NCBI RefSeq assembly: GCF_964340395.1
Contig: NC_135568.1
Location: 10,438,276-10,502,275, forward strand
Source: Glandiceps talaboti
Taxonomy: Eukaryota > Hemichordata > Enteropneusta > Spengelidae
Direction of reading: 5' to 3'
Length of the DNA: 64,000 bases
The position numbers and the translations under genes were made by a program. A model generated the notes under the pieces. It saw nothing but the letters and a program-made list of their open reading frames with translations, did no database searches and had not been told where the DNA came from. This document shows positions 1 to 18,300 of the stretch, one piece after another (position 1 is the stretch's first letter; every line of letters begins with the position of its first letter).

Positions 1-58
1 GTTTCCCCTTTACATTTGGTGCTGTTTTTCCACTATTTTTGTCTTCTTGATATTGTAG

Positions 59-1772
<1,714 letters not shown>

Positions 1773-1936
1773 AAACTGGAAATGGAATATCGATGAATGA
1801 CGGCATCCTGGACTCAGACATAATAACACTCCTCTACTGCGATTTGTTATTTTTTAAATGTCAGAACTTTGACAAATATAAATGTTTTTTTGTTGTTTTA
1901 TTCCAACATATGAAGAGTATACAAAACTAGAAATGA

Positions 1937-1942
1937 AATAAA
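1937..1942 (+). promoter_or_regulatory. Polyadenylation signal AATAAA of SEC61B
   Basis: A canonical AATAAA lies 165 bases after the SEC61B stop codon, in an A-rich stretch. This spacing would give a short 3' UTR. The hexamer is seen directly; its use is inferred from position. Confidence 0.6.
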
Positions 1943-2521
1943 ACACTTTAAAAAATAGTAAATATCTATTGTCATGGTGATTTCAATTATTCAATTTATA
2001 CATTGGCAAGAACACTGTCCTTTTAGTCTCCTTGTCCCTGTCTGTGTCTTGTCTGCTTGTTATTTGAGATACATAAATTTCTTGTAAAACTGCTTAGCCT
2101 TTGACGCAATTACTGATCGTCATGGTTCTTCACTTTCATCTTTTCTGTACTTTTCTCACCGGGTCTTCCTGTTTTGGTATTTCAATCCCTTCTTTAATAT
2201 TTGATGTCAACTCTGTTGTTAGTCTTCACCTATAGCTCTTCCCTTCTACTTGACTCTCTTGCATGTAGGCTTCTATCGGTGCATTCCTGATTTTCATACA
2301 TGCACATGTAAATCATATTGCAAAGATCTGCAAGTAACTTTTACTACATGATTTGAAATGGAATGAGATGAGTTGAAAATGTGGTGAGTTAATGTTGGGG
2401 TGATTTCAAATTGGGATGAGTTGATATTGGGGTGAAGTGATCTGCAACCATTGACACAACAGTAACTACAGATGACACACACACATACATTTCACTTCTA
2501 CAGGCTCACTCAACCCGCCTG

Positions 2522-2689
<168 letters not shown>

Positions 2690-2724
2690 CTTTCGACTAG
2701 AAGAACCTCTGGTCGTGTTCACTT

Positions 2725-2738
2725 GCCACTAGATGGCG
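2725..2738 (+). promoter_or_regulatory. CTCF-like motif
   Basis: The 14 bases GCCACTAGATGGCG match the core of the bilaterian CTCF insulator motif (CCASYAGRKGGC) at every defined position. The site lies between SEC61B and CPM, just after the CT microsatellite. A motif this short can arise by chance and no occupancy data are available, so function is a guess. Confidence 0.3.
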
Positions 2739-2971
2739 TAGTAACATATTTCAAAAAGTGTCCACCTCTAGATCTCGTTCAAGCAAATCCTTTTATAGAA
2801 ATTGTAGGCAACGTTTATAATATTTAGCACCATCATTTAATTGGATAATTAAAAAGACGTGTGAATAGTTCTACGGGGGAGGGAGAGGCGTCAAGGCTTT
2901 AGGTATTAGGGCGCACTAATATTTGTGAGAATCTGTGAAAAAATAAAAGAATGCTTGTTTCTCTTCAAATG

Positions 2972-2988
2972 CCCCCCCCCCCCCCCCC
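2972..2988. repeat. Poly-C homopolymer (17 C)
   Basis: A pure cytosine run in intergenic DNA. The exact length is likely to be unstable and error-prone in sequencing. Confidence 0.95.
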
Positions 2989-3073
2989 GACGTTAATTTG
3001 GTCGGTCCTCAACACCGCCAACACTACGGCTGATTAATTTATTATACAAATTCATTGTGATTCCATTACACAG

Positions 3074-3133
3074 AGGGTTTCGTTCTGCGGAATAGCCCAT
3101 CTAGCGTTGGAATTGACTGGTACGTTCTCATTG
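3074..3133 (+). other. Candidate orphan 60-bp exon
   Basis: A CAG acceptor ends at 3073 and a perfect donor GTAAGT begins at 3134. They bound 60 bases open in two of three frames; one reads through GFVLRNSPSS and WYVLI. The upstream pyrimidine tract is weak, no partner exons are evident, and I do not recognise the peptide. It could be an upstream non-coding exon of CPM, an exon of an unseen gene, or chance. Confidence 0.15.
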
Positions 3134-4059
3134 GTAAGTTTATAATCCGTGTAAAATCTAAACCTTAATCATCTATGAATTAAGATATTTATTAGTGACC
3201 TATTGCCTTGTTAGTGTTAGCAGTCCACACTGACATCATTAAAATACATAACAATCACTGAATCCTACAGCGATACCAATCGACTTAACTATGTCAGCCT
3301 ATTGGTTTTTCCTCGTTTTTATCGAATGATGGGGTAAAGCATCTGCCGTGCTTATTTCGCTGACAAATTTTGTTGATATTTGTTGATGTTTTTTGAAAGT
3401 GATTATCATGAAACTTAAAAATGAAAATGTATGTATTCATGTTAAGAACTATTCCATGCAACAGCTAGCTGCCAGGCAGCAGTTCAGACCAATGCGATGC
3501 GCTGTGTTTTGTTCAACATGCTATTCAGAATAGTTGAAGTTCCTAGCAAATATATTATACGGTATTATGTTACCTACTTAGTGTGATATTTAATCGTGGC
3601 TATCTCAGTAAATAAGCCAATGTATGTCAGTGATATCGAACAGTGAAATAATATATGTTAAGAAATGCAGGAATACCAGGATAGGGATACGTATCACGTG
3701 ACATATATGGTATACAATTACCTAAAAAGCTGCATGTAGGAATCACGTCATACTAGCTGACTACGTAGACGATGGCCTTGAAAAAATATTTGTCTTCTAT
3801 ATCAAAACTAAATAGTTTGACAAAATTGTTAGTTCATGGAGTGTTCATTTTTAACTTCCAAAGGGCATGGAGCATTTACAGGGGGTATGGATTTTCCTCA
3901 AGAAATTAAGGGTAGGGGGGTTAGCTTTAAAAAATGTTCATAATATTTTATGGGGAAGGGCTATGCAGATAACACTTTCCACCTCTCACTAAATCCTTAC
4001 CATCAGTACTTACATTTTCGATAACATGTACGACTTCAGCAAATAGGGTGGGTAAGTCG

Positions 4060-4291
4060 GAATTTCATTTTATTTCGTTTTATTTTCGTTTCATTTCATT
4101 TCATTCATGTTGATTTCATGTTCGAACGTTCATGTTCATGTTCATTTTCATGCTCATTTCATTTCATTTCGTTTCATCTCATCTCATTTCATGTTCATAT
4201 CGTTTCACACATACATACACACACTCATACATACATACATACATACATACATACATACATACATACATACATACATACATACACATACCAC

Positions 4292-4330
<39 letters not shown>

Positions 4331-4353
4331 ACACACACACGCACACACACCAA
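4060..4353. repeat. Compound simple repeat: degenerate (TTTCA)n, then (CATA)n, then (CA)n
   Basis: Three adjacent simple-sequence blocks: imperfect TTTCA/TTCATG pentamers and hexamers (about 4060-4205), CATA tetramers (about 4207-4282) and CA dinucleotides (about 4293-4353, interrupted). All overlapping reading frames (Tyr-Ile-His-Thr, Cys-Val) come from the repeat. Confidence 0.92.
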
Positions 4354-4794
4354 ATGAACAATTGCCATAACTATTTTCGTAGGCATATAATCAGAAGTAA
4401 GTTCGTACATATGTATTCAACTTTGCCAGACCTCACTTTAAAAACCGTATTCTTTGACAATGTCGTTATTTTCAAGTAGAAATATCCATATATCAAAACA
4501 AACTCTGCTAATATATCACGTGACTTATGCTATTTCAACATGTTTACACTAGTTGCTCGATGAGAATAATCGTACATGGTCCGTCTGTGTGTATAACACA
4601 AAGCCCTTGACATATAGTAGCTCCTGGTAACCGTAAGATCCCATTCTGGCATTCCTTACATAAGTGAGTCAACCGCCTGTGACATGTCGGCATTGTAGAC
4701 ATTTCTATATGCAGGGACGACAATACGTATTTTTACTTCAAGTGGTCAGACCTAAATAGTGAATAAAAGAAAAAAACACTTTATCAATACTTCA

Positions 4795-5030
4795 TTCAAG
4801 TGACACAGGCTGAGTTGATATTTGTAGTGCATATCAAATAGGCACTCACTGTACTTACCGAAGCACACTTATACCACCACTTGCAATTGGCTGACCTCAA
4901 ACCTGGTATTAAGATATAACCTATACCCCATGACCCAAATGTTTATGCGAAAAACTATTTTTTTTAAATGTTCGGTTTAAAAAAAACCTCTGCTATGCAA
5001 TCTTCTGTTCTAACAATCCAACAGGTAATG
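4795..5030. mobile_element. Diverged copy of the MITE-like family also found at 50235-50599
   Basis: Shared blocks in the same order as 50235-50599 include the GGCTGAGTT-type end, a CAATTGGCTGA / CAATTGACTGA block, the exact string AACCTGGTATTAAGATA, and a TTCTAACAA block near the end. No coding capacity is seen. The boundaries are approximate and no target-site duplication could be fixed. Confidence 0.5.
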
Positions 5031-5055
5031 GTATTTCCATAGAAGGCACGTATCG

Positions 5056-5475
5056 ACGTTAGAAATTTATTAGTCTATGAATAGTTTTACCAGCATATTC
5101 TCCATGAGAGAAAAATTATGCTGGTCGTGATATATGCTAATCAGTGGCAATGTATTCCCCAAACAGCCGGGGTCAACAGGTAAAGTAAAGTAATACAGTA
5201 GTTGTCTAACTGCCCTTTTTTGTTATTTTCATCCTGTTCAAGTCACGCGATGGTAAGTAATACATCTACGTTAGAAATGTATTTGTCTAGGAATAGGTTT
5301 ACTAGCATATTTTATGAGAGAAAAATTGTGCTTGCCATGGTATATGCTATAATCGGTGGCAAGTTGTTGCGCAAACAGCTAGCCGCTGTCAACAGGTAAA
5401 GTAATGTAATACAGTAGTTGTCTAACTTCCCTTTTTGTTATTTTCATCATGTTCAATTCACGCGAGACGTGGCAT
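5056..5475. repeat. Imperfect tandem duplication, period about 222 bp
   Basis: The string ACGTTAGAAAT occurs at 5056 (as ACGTTAGAAATT) and at 5278. It is followed in both copies by matching text: a GAGAGAAAAATT block, CAACAGGTAAAGTAA, TACAGTAGTTGTCTAAC and a TTTTGTTATTTTCATC block. The copies differ by scattered substitutions and small indels, so the duplication is old. No gene is recognised in either copy. Confidence 0.85.
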
Positions 5476-6134
5476 ACAAGTACTTCGACGTCCTTCCCTC
5501 TTTTCTTGTTTTTTTTTTTGGTGAGGATTTTGACTATTTTTTCTAACTGTCACATAAATGACATTGAATTCTGGGTACGGAAATCACCGAGTGGTGAGTA
5601 TTATGACATAAATTTTCTGATAATTATAACATAAAGTCACCAGCATATTGGAAGTCCACAACTGCGTCACAGTCACGTATTCTGTTTATGGAAGGCTGAA
5701 TTTTTAAAGACTGTTGTCTGACATGGGCTTTTATTTGTTGTTAGTTTCTAGAGGCAGCCACGTATACTGAACCCGGATACTGAAGGCGGAACCTAAACTG
5801 AGGTACATGTTATATTCATAGCATTACAATTTTATAGAGATTGTCCTCAACTCAGTGAAAGTTTAAAAGTCACACAGGCATGTCCAGACAATAGTTCATT
5901 GTACAACAACAAAGGATACGTACCGTAACACACGTTAGTAAATCTACCAGGTACGCAGACAATAGGTACAATATTTACATATGAACAAAGTTCAGGTGAC
6001 GCGTACACTGCGACCTCTACGGCTCAATATGAATATGACGATAGCGTCACAAGAACTACGTCTTGGAGGTGACAGTAGGGAGCCCTCCACGACACTCTCA
6101 GGAGAGGGAAAGTTCATCACAACATATACAAATT

Positions 6135-6309
6135 AAAATCTGATGTGGTGAAAGTGGCTAAATGCTTTATTTACCTCTATTTCCATCGTTTTGTGCCGTT
6201 TGTTTTTTGTTTGGGAAGGCGGCAATCACTCGGAAGAAAAACAAATGACACAAAACGATGGAGATAAAGGTAAGTAATGCATTTAGCCACTTTCACCACA
6301 TCAGATTTT
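6135..6309. mobile_element. 175-bp inverted-repeat (MITE/foldback-like) element
   Basis: The left arm begins AAAATCTGATGTGGTGAAAG at 6135. The right arm ends with its exact reverse complement at 6309. Pairing continues inward for about 75 bases per arm (through TCCATCGTTTTGTG) with a few mismatches, leaving a loop near 6213-6232. There is no coding capacity. The structure is that of a non-autonomous hairpin element about 0.8 kb upstream of the CPM start codon. No target-site duplication is obvious. Confidence 0.8.
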
Positions 6310-6701
6310 GATCAGATCGGGTTGTAAACTGCCAATGTGATTTAATTTATATGATTTGCCGAAGGCGCGTTCGTACCCATTCGGAAAACTTCGAATCTGA
6401 CGATGAGAGTGTGAAGCTATCATCATATTCACATTGAGCGTAGAGGAGTCAACTTTTGAAATCGAAGATGAATTCACACTCGTTCTCTCGCTACGGACAA
6501 GAACAAATACTTGCAATAACACAACATTCGCCTTTATCAAAATTTGAACTTAACTTCTCACGTGTGATTTAAGAATGAAAAACGATGAACTACTGTAACC
6601 ATGGTTACTCACTGAAATAGTCAGAGAGATTGTTCAAAGTTTCAGTCGTTCTCTCGGTCACTGATTAAATGTTCGAAATTGTTCGAAATCTGATATCAAG
6701 A

Positions 6702-6734
6702 GACAGACAGACAGACAGAGAGACAGACAGACAT

Positions 6735-6816
<82 letters not shown>

Positions 6817-6860
6817 GGACAGACGGACAGGCAGGCGGACGGACGGACGTACGGACGGAC

Positions 6861-6894
<34 letters not shown>
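6702..6894. repeat. (CAGA)n microsatellite, interrupted by CGGA variants
   Basis: About 190 bp of CAGA tetramers (TGTC on the other strand) with an internal block of GGAC/GGCA variants near 6815-6860. It ends about 180 bp before the CPM start codon. Confidence 0.97.
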
Positions 6895-6895
<1 letters not shown>

Positions 6896-7076
6896 CGGAT
6901 CCTAGGGACAGTGAACGAGTGGTGGACAGACAGTGTGGACAGTGATGAGAAGAATGATACATTTGTTGTAGTAGTTTCATAGACAGTATTTCATAGTGAC
7001 ATCATGATGACATTACACATTTTAGGCCTAAGACTCGTTTATAGTCTACTATTGTGTTATAGATTGCAATTTCAAA

Positions 7077-12471
<5,395 letters not shown>

Positions 12472-12641
12472 CCTTGTAAAAAAGTGGCCGCCATTTATTA
12501 TTTTTTTTTACTAACAAAAAGATGACAAGGAGAAAACTTACAAAAATCGGTTTTAGTATGTTTAAAACATAATTTGTTTCAAAATTTCAATTAAAAGTAC
12601 CGACTATATGGCAAAAAAACACATGTTTAGTTTATGGTTTA
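12472..12641 (+). other. CPM 3' UTR up to the satellite array
   Basis: Only 170 bases separate the CPM stop codon from the first satellite base. An ATTAAA variant polyadenylation hexamer at 12590-12595 may end the transcript here; no AATAAA is present. If it is not used, CPM transcripts would run into the array. Confidence 0.5.
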
Positions 12642-14176
12642 TTTACACAGCGACGCCAAACAAAGAAGCAAAGACCGATGGTTCCCGAAGAGCAAATCAC
12701 GGTTTTCTCGGTAACTTTCGGCGTATGTTTGAACAATAGAAACCTTTGCAAACTACCAGAGACGATTGCAGAGCTTATAAGCCCCCTATGAACACATCGG
12801 AACCATACCCATTACCTCTAGGCTTATATCTTGCCCGTGGTGCGAACAGATTCCCGTAATTTTCTGTTTCATCGCCTCATGAATAAAAAAAAATCAGAAT
12901 TCTTAAACCATTTAGAGAGCGATGCTTGAGGGCACCTTATTACGGCGTACCATACAGACCCAGGCCGGAATGGGTTGATTCTGGGATCACCTGTTGCTAT
13001 TAGCAATACAAAGAAATGACATTTCTCACCTGTTAAGTCATAATTCGTTTTCACTGTGCCCATGGCCCAAGTATCCGTATAAGAGAAGTTTTTAATGCAG
13101 AAACATAAAATTTAGGAGGGATTTTTGATTATTTAAGATAAATATGTATCTGCGATGGGAAATTATTCAATGAAATACAAATATGAATATAAAGTAGATG
13201 GCAGTATACATCATGAAAGCCCGTTTCTTCACAGACGTAAAAAAAAATTGTCTTTACATATGGTTGGCCGTGATGAGGCGCCCTCATACATCGATCTCTT
13301 ATCGCGTTGTGACAAGTCTGATCAAGAATTCTGATTTTTTTTATTCATGAGGCGATGAAACTTAAAATTACGGGAATCAGTTATCACCACAGGTAAGATA
13401 GAAGCCTAGAGGTAATGGGTATAGTTCTGATGTGTTCATAGGGGGCTTATAAGCACTGTAATCGTCTCTGGAAGTTTGCAAGGCTTTCTTTTGTTCTAAC
13501 ATACGCCGAAAATTACCGAGAAAACCGTGATTTGCTCTTCGGGAACTATCGGCCTTTGCTTTACACAGCGACGCCAAACAAAGAAGCAAAGACCGATGGT
13601 TCCCGAAGAGCAAATCACGGTTTTCTCGGTAACTTTCGGCGTATGTTTGAACAATAGAAACCTTTGCAAACTACCAGAGACGATTGCAGAGCTTATAAGC
13701 CCCCTATGAACACATCGGAACCATACCCATTACCTCTAGGCTTATATCTTGCCCGTGGTGCGAACAGATTCCCGTAATTTTCTGTTTCATCGCCTCATGA
13801 ATAAAAAAAAATCAGAATTCTTAAACCATTTAGAGAGCGATGCTTGAGGGCACCCTATCATTACGGCGTACCATACAGACCCAGGCCGGAATGGGTTGAT
13901 TCTGGGATCACCTGTTGCTATTAGCAATACAAAGAAATGACATTTCTCACCTGTTAAGTCATAATTCGTTTTCACTGTGCCCATGGCCCAAGTATACGTA
14001 TAAGAGAAGTTTTTAATGCACAAACATAAAATTTAGGAGGGATTTTTGATAATTTAAGATAAATTTGTATCTACGATGGGAAATTATTCAATGAAATACA
14101 AATATGAATATAAAGTAGATGGCAGTATACATCATGAAAGCCCGTTTCTTCACAGACGTAAAAAAATGTCTTTACA

Positions 14177-14804
14177 TATGGTTGGCCGTGATGAGGCGCC
14201 CTCATACATCGATCTCTTATCGCGTTGTGACAAGTCTGATCAAGAATTCTGATTTTTTTTATTCATAAGGCGATGAAACAGAAAATTACGGGAATCAGTT
14301 ATCACCACAGGTAAGATAGAAGCCTAGAGGTAATGGGTATAGTTCCGATGTGTTCATAGGGGGCTTATAAGCACTGTAATCGTCTCTGGAAGTTTGCAAG
14401 ACTTTCTTTTGTTCTAACATACGCCGAAAGTTACCGAGAAAACCGTGATTTGCTCTTCGGGAACTATCGGCCTTTGCTTTTCACAGCGACGCCAAACAAA
14501 GAAGCAAAGACCGATGGTTCCCGAAGAGCAAATCACGGTTTTCTCGGTAACTTTCGGCGTATGTTTGAACAATAGAAACCTTTGCAAACTACCAGAGACG
14601 ATTGCAGAGCTTATAAGCCCCCTATGAACACATCGGAACCATACCCATTACCTCTTGGCTTATATCTTGCCCGTGGTGCGAACAGATTCCCGTAATTTTC
14701 TGTTTCATCGCCTCATGAATAAAAAAAAATCAGAATTCTTAAACCATTTAGAGAGCGATGCTTGAGGGCACCCTATCATTACGGCGTACCATACAGACCC
14801 AGGC
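14177..14804. repeat. Representative palindromic core of one satellite monomer
   Basis: The centre of symmetry is near 14490. ATCGGCCTTTGCTT (14466-14479) pairs with AAGCAAAGACCGAT (14502-14515). Pairing continues outward through GAAGAGCAAATCACGG, CTCGGTAACTTTCGGCGTAT, AGAGACGATT, TTATAAGCCCCCTATGAACA, CATTACCTCTAGGCTTAT-type arms, and TCATCGCCTCATGAAT, to AAGAATTCTGA/TCAGAATTCT. A weaker outer zone then pairs GGCCGTGATGAGGCGCCCTCA with the inverse of TGAGGGCACC...TTACGGCGTACC. Arms are about 300 bases with scattered mismatches and small indels. The rest of the unit (to about 15097) is linker. Confidence 0.9.
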
Positions 14805-15364
14805 CGGAATGGGTTGATTCTGGGATCACCTGTTGCTATTAGCAATACAAAGAAATGACATTTCTCACCTGTTAAGTCATAATTCGTTTTCACTGTGCCC
14901 ATGGCCCAAGTATACGTATAAGAGAAGTTTTTAATGCACAAACATAAAATTTAGGAGGGATTTTATATAATTTAAGATAAATATGTATCTGCGATGGGAA
15001 ATTATTCAATGAAATACAAATATGAATATAAAGTAGATGGCAGTATACATCATGAAAGCCCGTTTCTTCACAGACGTAAAAAAAATTGTCTTTACATATG
15101 GTTGGCCGTGATGAGGCGCCCTCATACATCGATCTCTTATCGCGTTGTGACAAGTCTGGTCAAGAATTCTGATTTTTTTTATTCATGAGGCGATGAAACA
15201 GAAAATTACGGGAATCAGTTATCACCACAGGTAAGATAGAAGCCTAGAGGTAATGGGTATAGTTCCGATGTGTTCATAGGGGGCTTATAAGCACTGTAAT
15301 CGTCTCTGGAAGTTTGCAAGACTTTCTTTTGTTCTAACATACGCCGAAAGTTACCGAGAAAACC

Positions 15365-18300
15365 GTGATTTGCTCTTCGGGAACTATCGGCCTTTGCTTT
15401 ACACAGCGACGCCAAACAAAGAAGCAAAGACCGATGGTTCCCGAAGAGCAAATCACGGTTTTCTCGGTAACTTTCGGCGTATGTTTGAACAATAGAAACC
15501 TTTGCAAACTACCAGAGACGATTGCAGAGCTTATAAGCCCCCTATGAACACATCGGAACCATACCCATTACCTCTAGGCTTATATCTTGCCCGTGGTGCG
15601 AACAGATTCCCGTAATTTTCTGTTTCATCGCCTCATGAATAAAAAAAATTCAGAATTCTTAAACCATTTAGAGAGCGATGCTTGAGGGCACCCTATCATT
15701 ACGGCGTACCATACAGACCCACTGCAGGCCGGAATGGGTTGATTCTGGGATCACCTGTTGCTATTAGCAATACAAAGAAATGACATTTCTCACCGGTTAA
15801 GTGATAATTCGTTTTCACTGTGCCCATGGCCCAAGTATACGTATAAGAGAAGTTTTTAATGCACAAACATAAAATTTAGGAGGGATTTTATATAATTTAA
15901 GATAAATATGTATCTGCGATGGGAAATTATTCAATGAAATACAAATATGAATATAAAGTAGATGGCAGTATACATCATGAAAGCACGTTTCTTCACAGAC
16001 GTAAAAAAATGTCTTTACATATGGTTGGCCGTGATGAGGCGCCCTCATACATCGATCTCTTATCGCGTTGTGACAAGTCTGATCAAGAATTCTGATTTTT
16101 TTTTATTCATGAGGCGATGAAACAGAAAATTACGGGAATCAGTTATCACCACAGGTAAGATAGAAGCCTAGAGGTAATGGGTATAGTTCCGATGTGTTCA
16201 TAGGGGGCTTATAAGCACTGTAATCGTCTCTGGAAGTTTGCAAGACTTTCTTTTGTTCTAACATACGCCGAAAGTTACCGAGAAAACCGTGATTTGCTCT
16301 TCGCGAACTATCGGCCTTTGCTTTACACAGAGACGCCAAACAAAGAAGCAAAGACCGATGGTTCCCGAAGAGCAAATCACGGTTTTCTCGGTAACTTTCG
16401 GCGTATGTTTGAACAATAGAAACCTTTACAAACTACCAGAGACGATTGCAGAGCTTATAAGCCCCCTATGAACACATCGGAACCATACCCATTACCTCTT
16501 GGCTTATATCTTGCCCGTGGTGCGAACAGATTCCCGTAATTTTCTGTTTCATCGCCTCATGAATAAAAAAAAATCAGAATTCTTAAACCATTTAGAGAGC
16601 GATGCTTGAGGGCACCCTATCATTACGGCGTACCATACAGAGCCACTGGCAGGCCGGAATGGGTTGATTCTGGGATCACCTGTTGCTATTAGCAATACAA
16701 AGAAATGACATTTCTCACCTGTTAAGTGATAATTCGTTTTCACTGTGCCCATGGCCCAAGTATACGTATAAGAGAAGTTTTTCATGCACAAACATAAAAT
16801 TTAGGAGGGATTTTTGATAATTTAAGATAAATTTGTATCTGCGATGAGAAATTATTCAATGAAATACAAATATGAATATAAAGTAGATGGCAGTATACAT
16901 CATGAAAGCATGTTTCTTCACAGACGTAAAAAAATGTCTTTACATATGGTTGGCCGTGATGAGGCGCCCTCATACATCGATCTCTTATCGCGTTGTGACA
17001 AGTCTGATCAAGAATTCTGATTTTTTTTATTCATGAGGCGATGAAACAGAAAATTACGGGAATCAGTTATCACCACAGGTAAGATAGAAGCCTAGAGGTA
17101 ATGGGTATAGTTCCGATGTGTTCATAGGGGGCTTATAAGCACTGTAATCGTCTCTGGAAGTTTGCAAGACTTTCTTTTGTTCTAACATACGCCGAAAGTT
17201 ACCGAGAAAACCGTGATTTGCTCTTCGGGAACTATCGGCCTTTGCTTTACACAGCGACGCCAAACAAAGAAGCAAAGACCGATGGTTCCCGAAGAGCAAA
17301 TCACGGTTTTCTCGGTCACTTTCGGCGTATGTTTGAACAATAGAAACCTTTACAAACTACCAGAGACGATTGCAGAGCTTATAAGCCCCCTATGAACACA
17401 TCGGAACCATACCCATTACCTCTAGGCTTATATCTTGCCCGTGGTGCGAACAGATTCCCGTAATTTTCTGTTTCATCGCCTCATGAATAAAAAAAAATCA
17501 GAATTCTTAAACCATTTAGAGAGCGATGCTTGAGGGCACCCTATCATTACGGCGTACCATACAGACCCAGGCCGGAATGGGTTGATTCTGGGATCACCTG
17601 TTGCTTTTAGCAATACAAAGAAATGACATTTCTCACCTGTTAAGTCATAATTCGTTTTCACTGTGCCCATGGCCCAAGTATACGTATAAGAGAAGTTTTT
17701 AATGCACAAACATAAAATTTAGGAGGGATTTTTGATTATTCAAGATAAATATGTATCTGCGATGGGAAATTATTCAATGAAATACAAATATGAATATAAA
17801 GTAGATGGCAGTATACATCATGAAAGCCCGTTTCTTCACAGACGTAAAAAAAATTGTCTTTACATATGGTTGGCCGTGATGAGGCGCCCTCATACATCGA
17901 TCTCTTATCGCGTTGTGACAAGTCTGATCAAGAATTCTGATTTTTTTTATTCATGAGGCGATGAAACAGAAAATTACGGGAATCAGTTATCACCACAGGT
18001 AAGATAGAAGCCTAGAGGTAATGGGTATAGTTCCGATGTGTTCATAGGGGGCTTATAAGCACTGTAATCGTCTCTGGAAGTTTGCAAGACTTTCTTTTGT
18101 TCTAACATACGCCGAAAGTTACCGAGAAAACCGTGATTTGCTCTTCGGGAACTATCGGCCTTTGCTTTTCACAGCGACGCCAAACAAAGAAGCAAAGACC
18201 GATGGTTCCCGAAGAGCAAATCACGGTTTTCTCGGTAACTTTCGGCGTATGTTTGAACAATAGAAACCTTTGCAAACTACCAGAGACGATTGCAGAGCTT

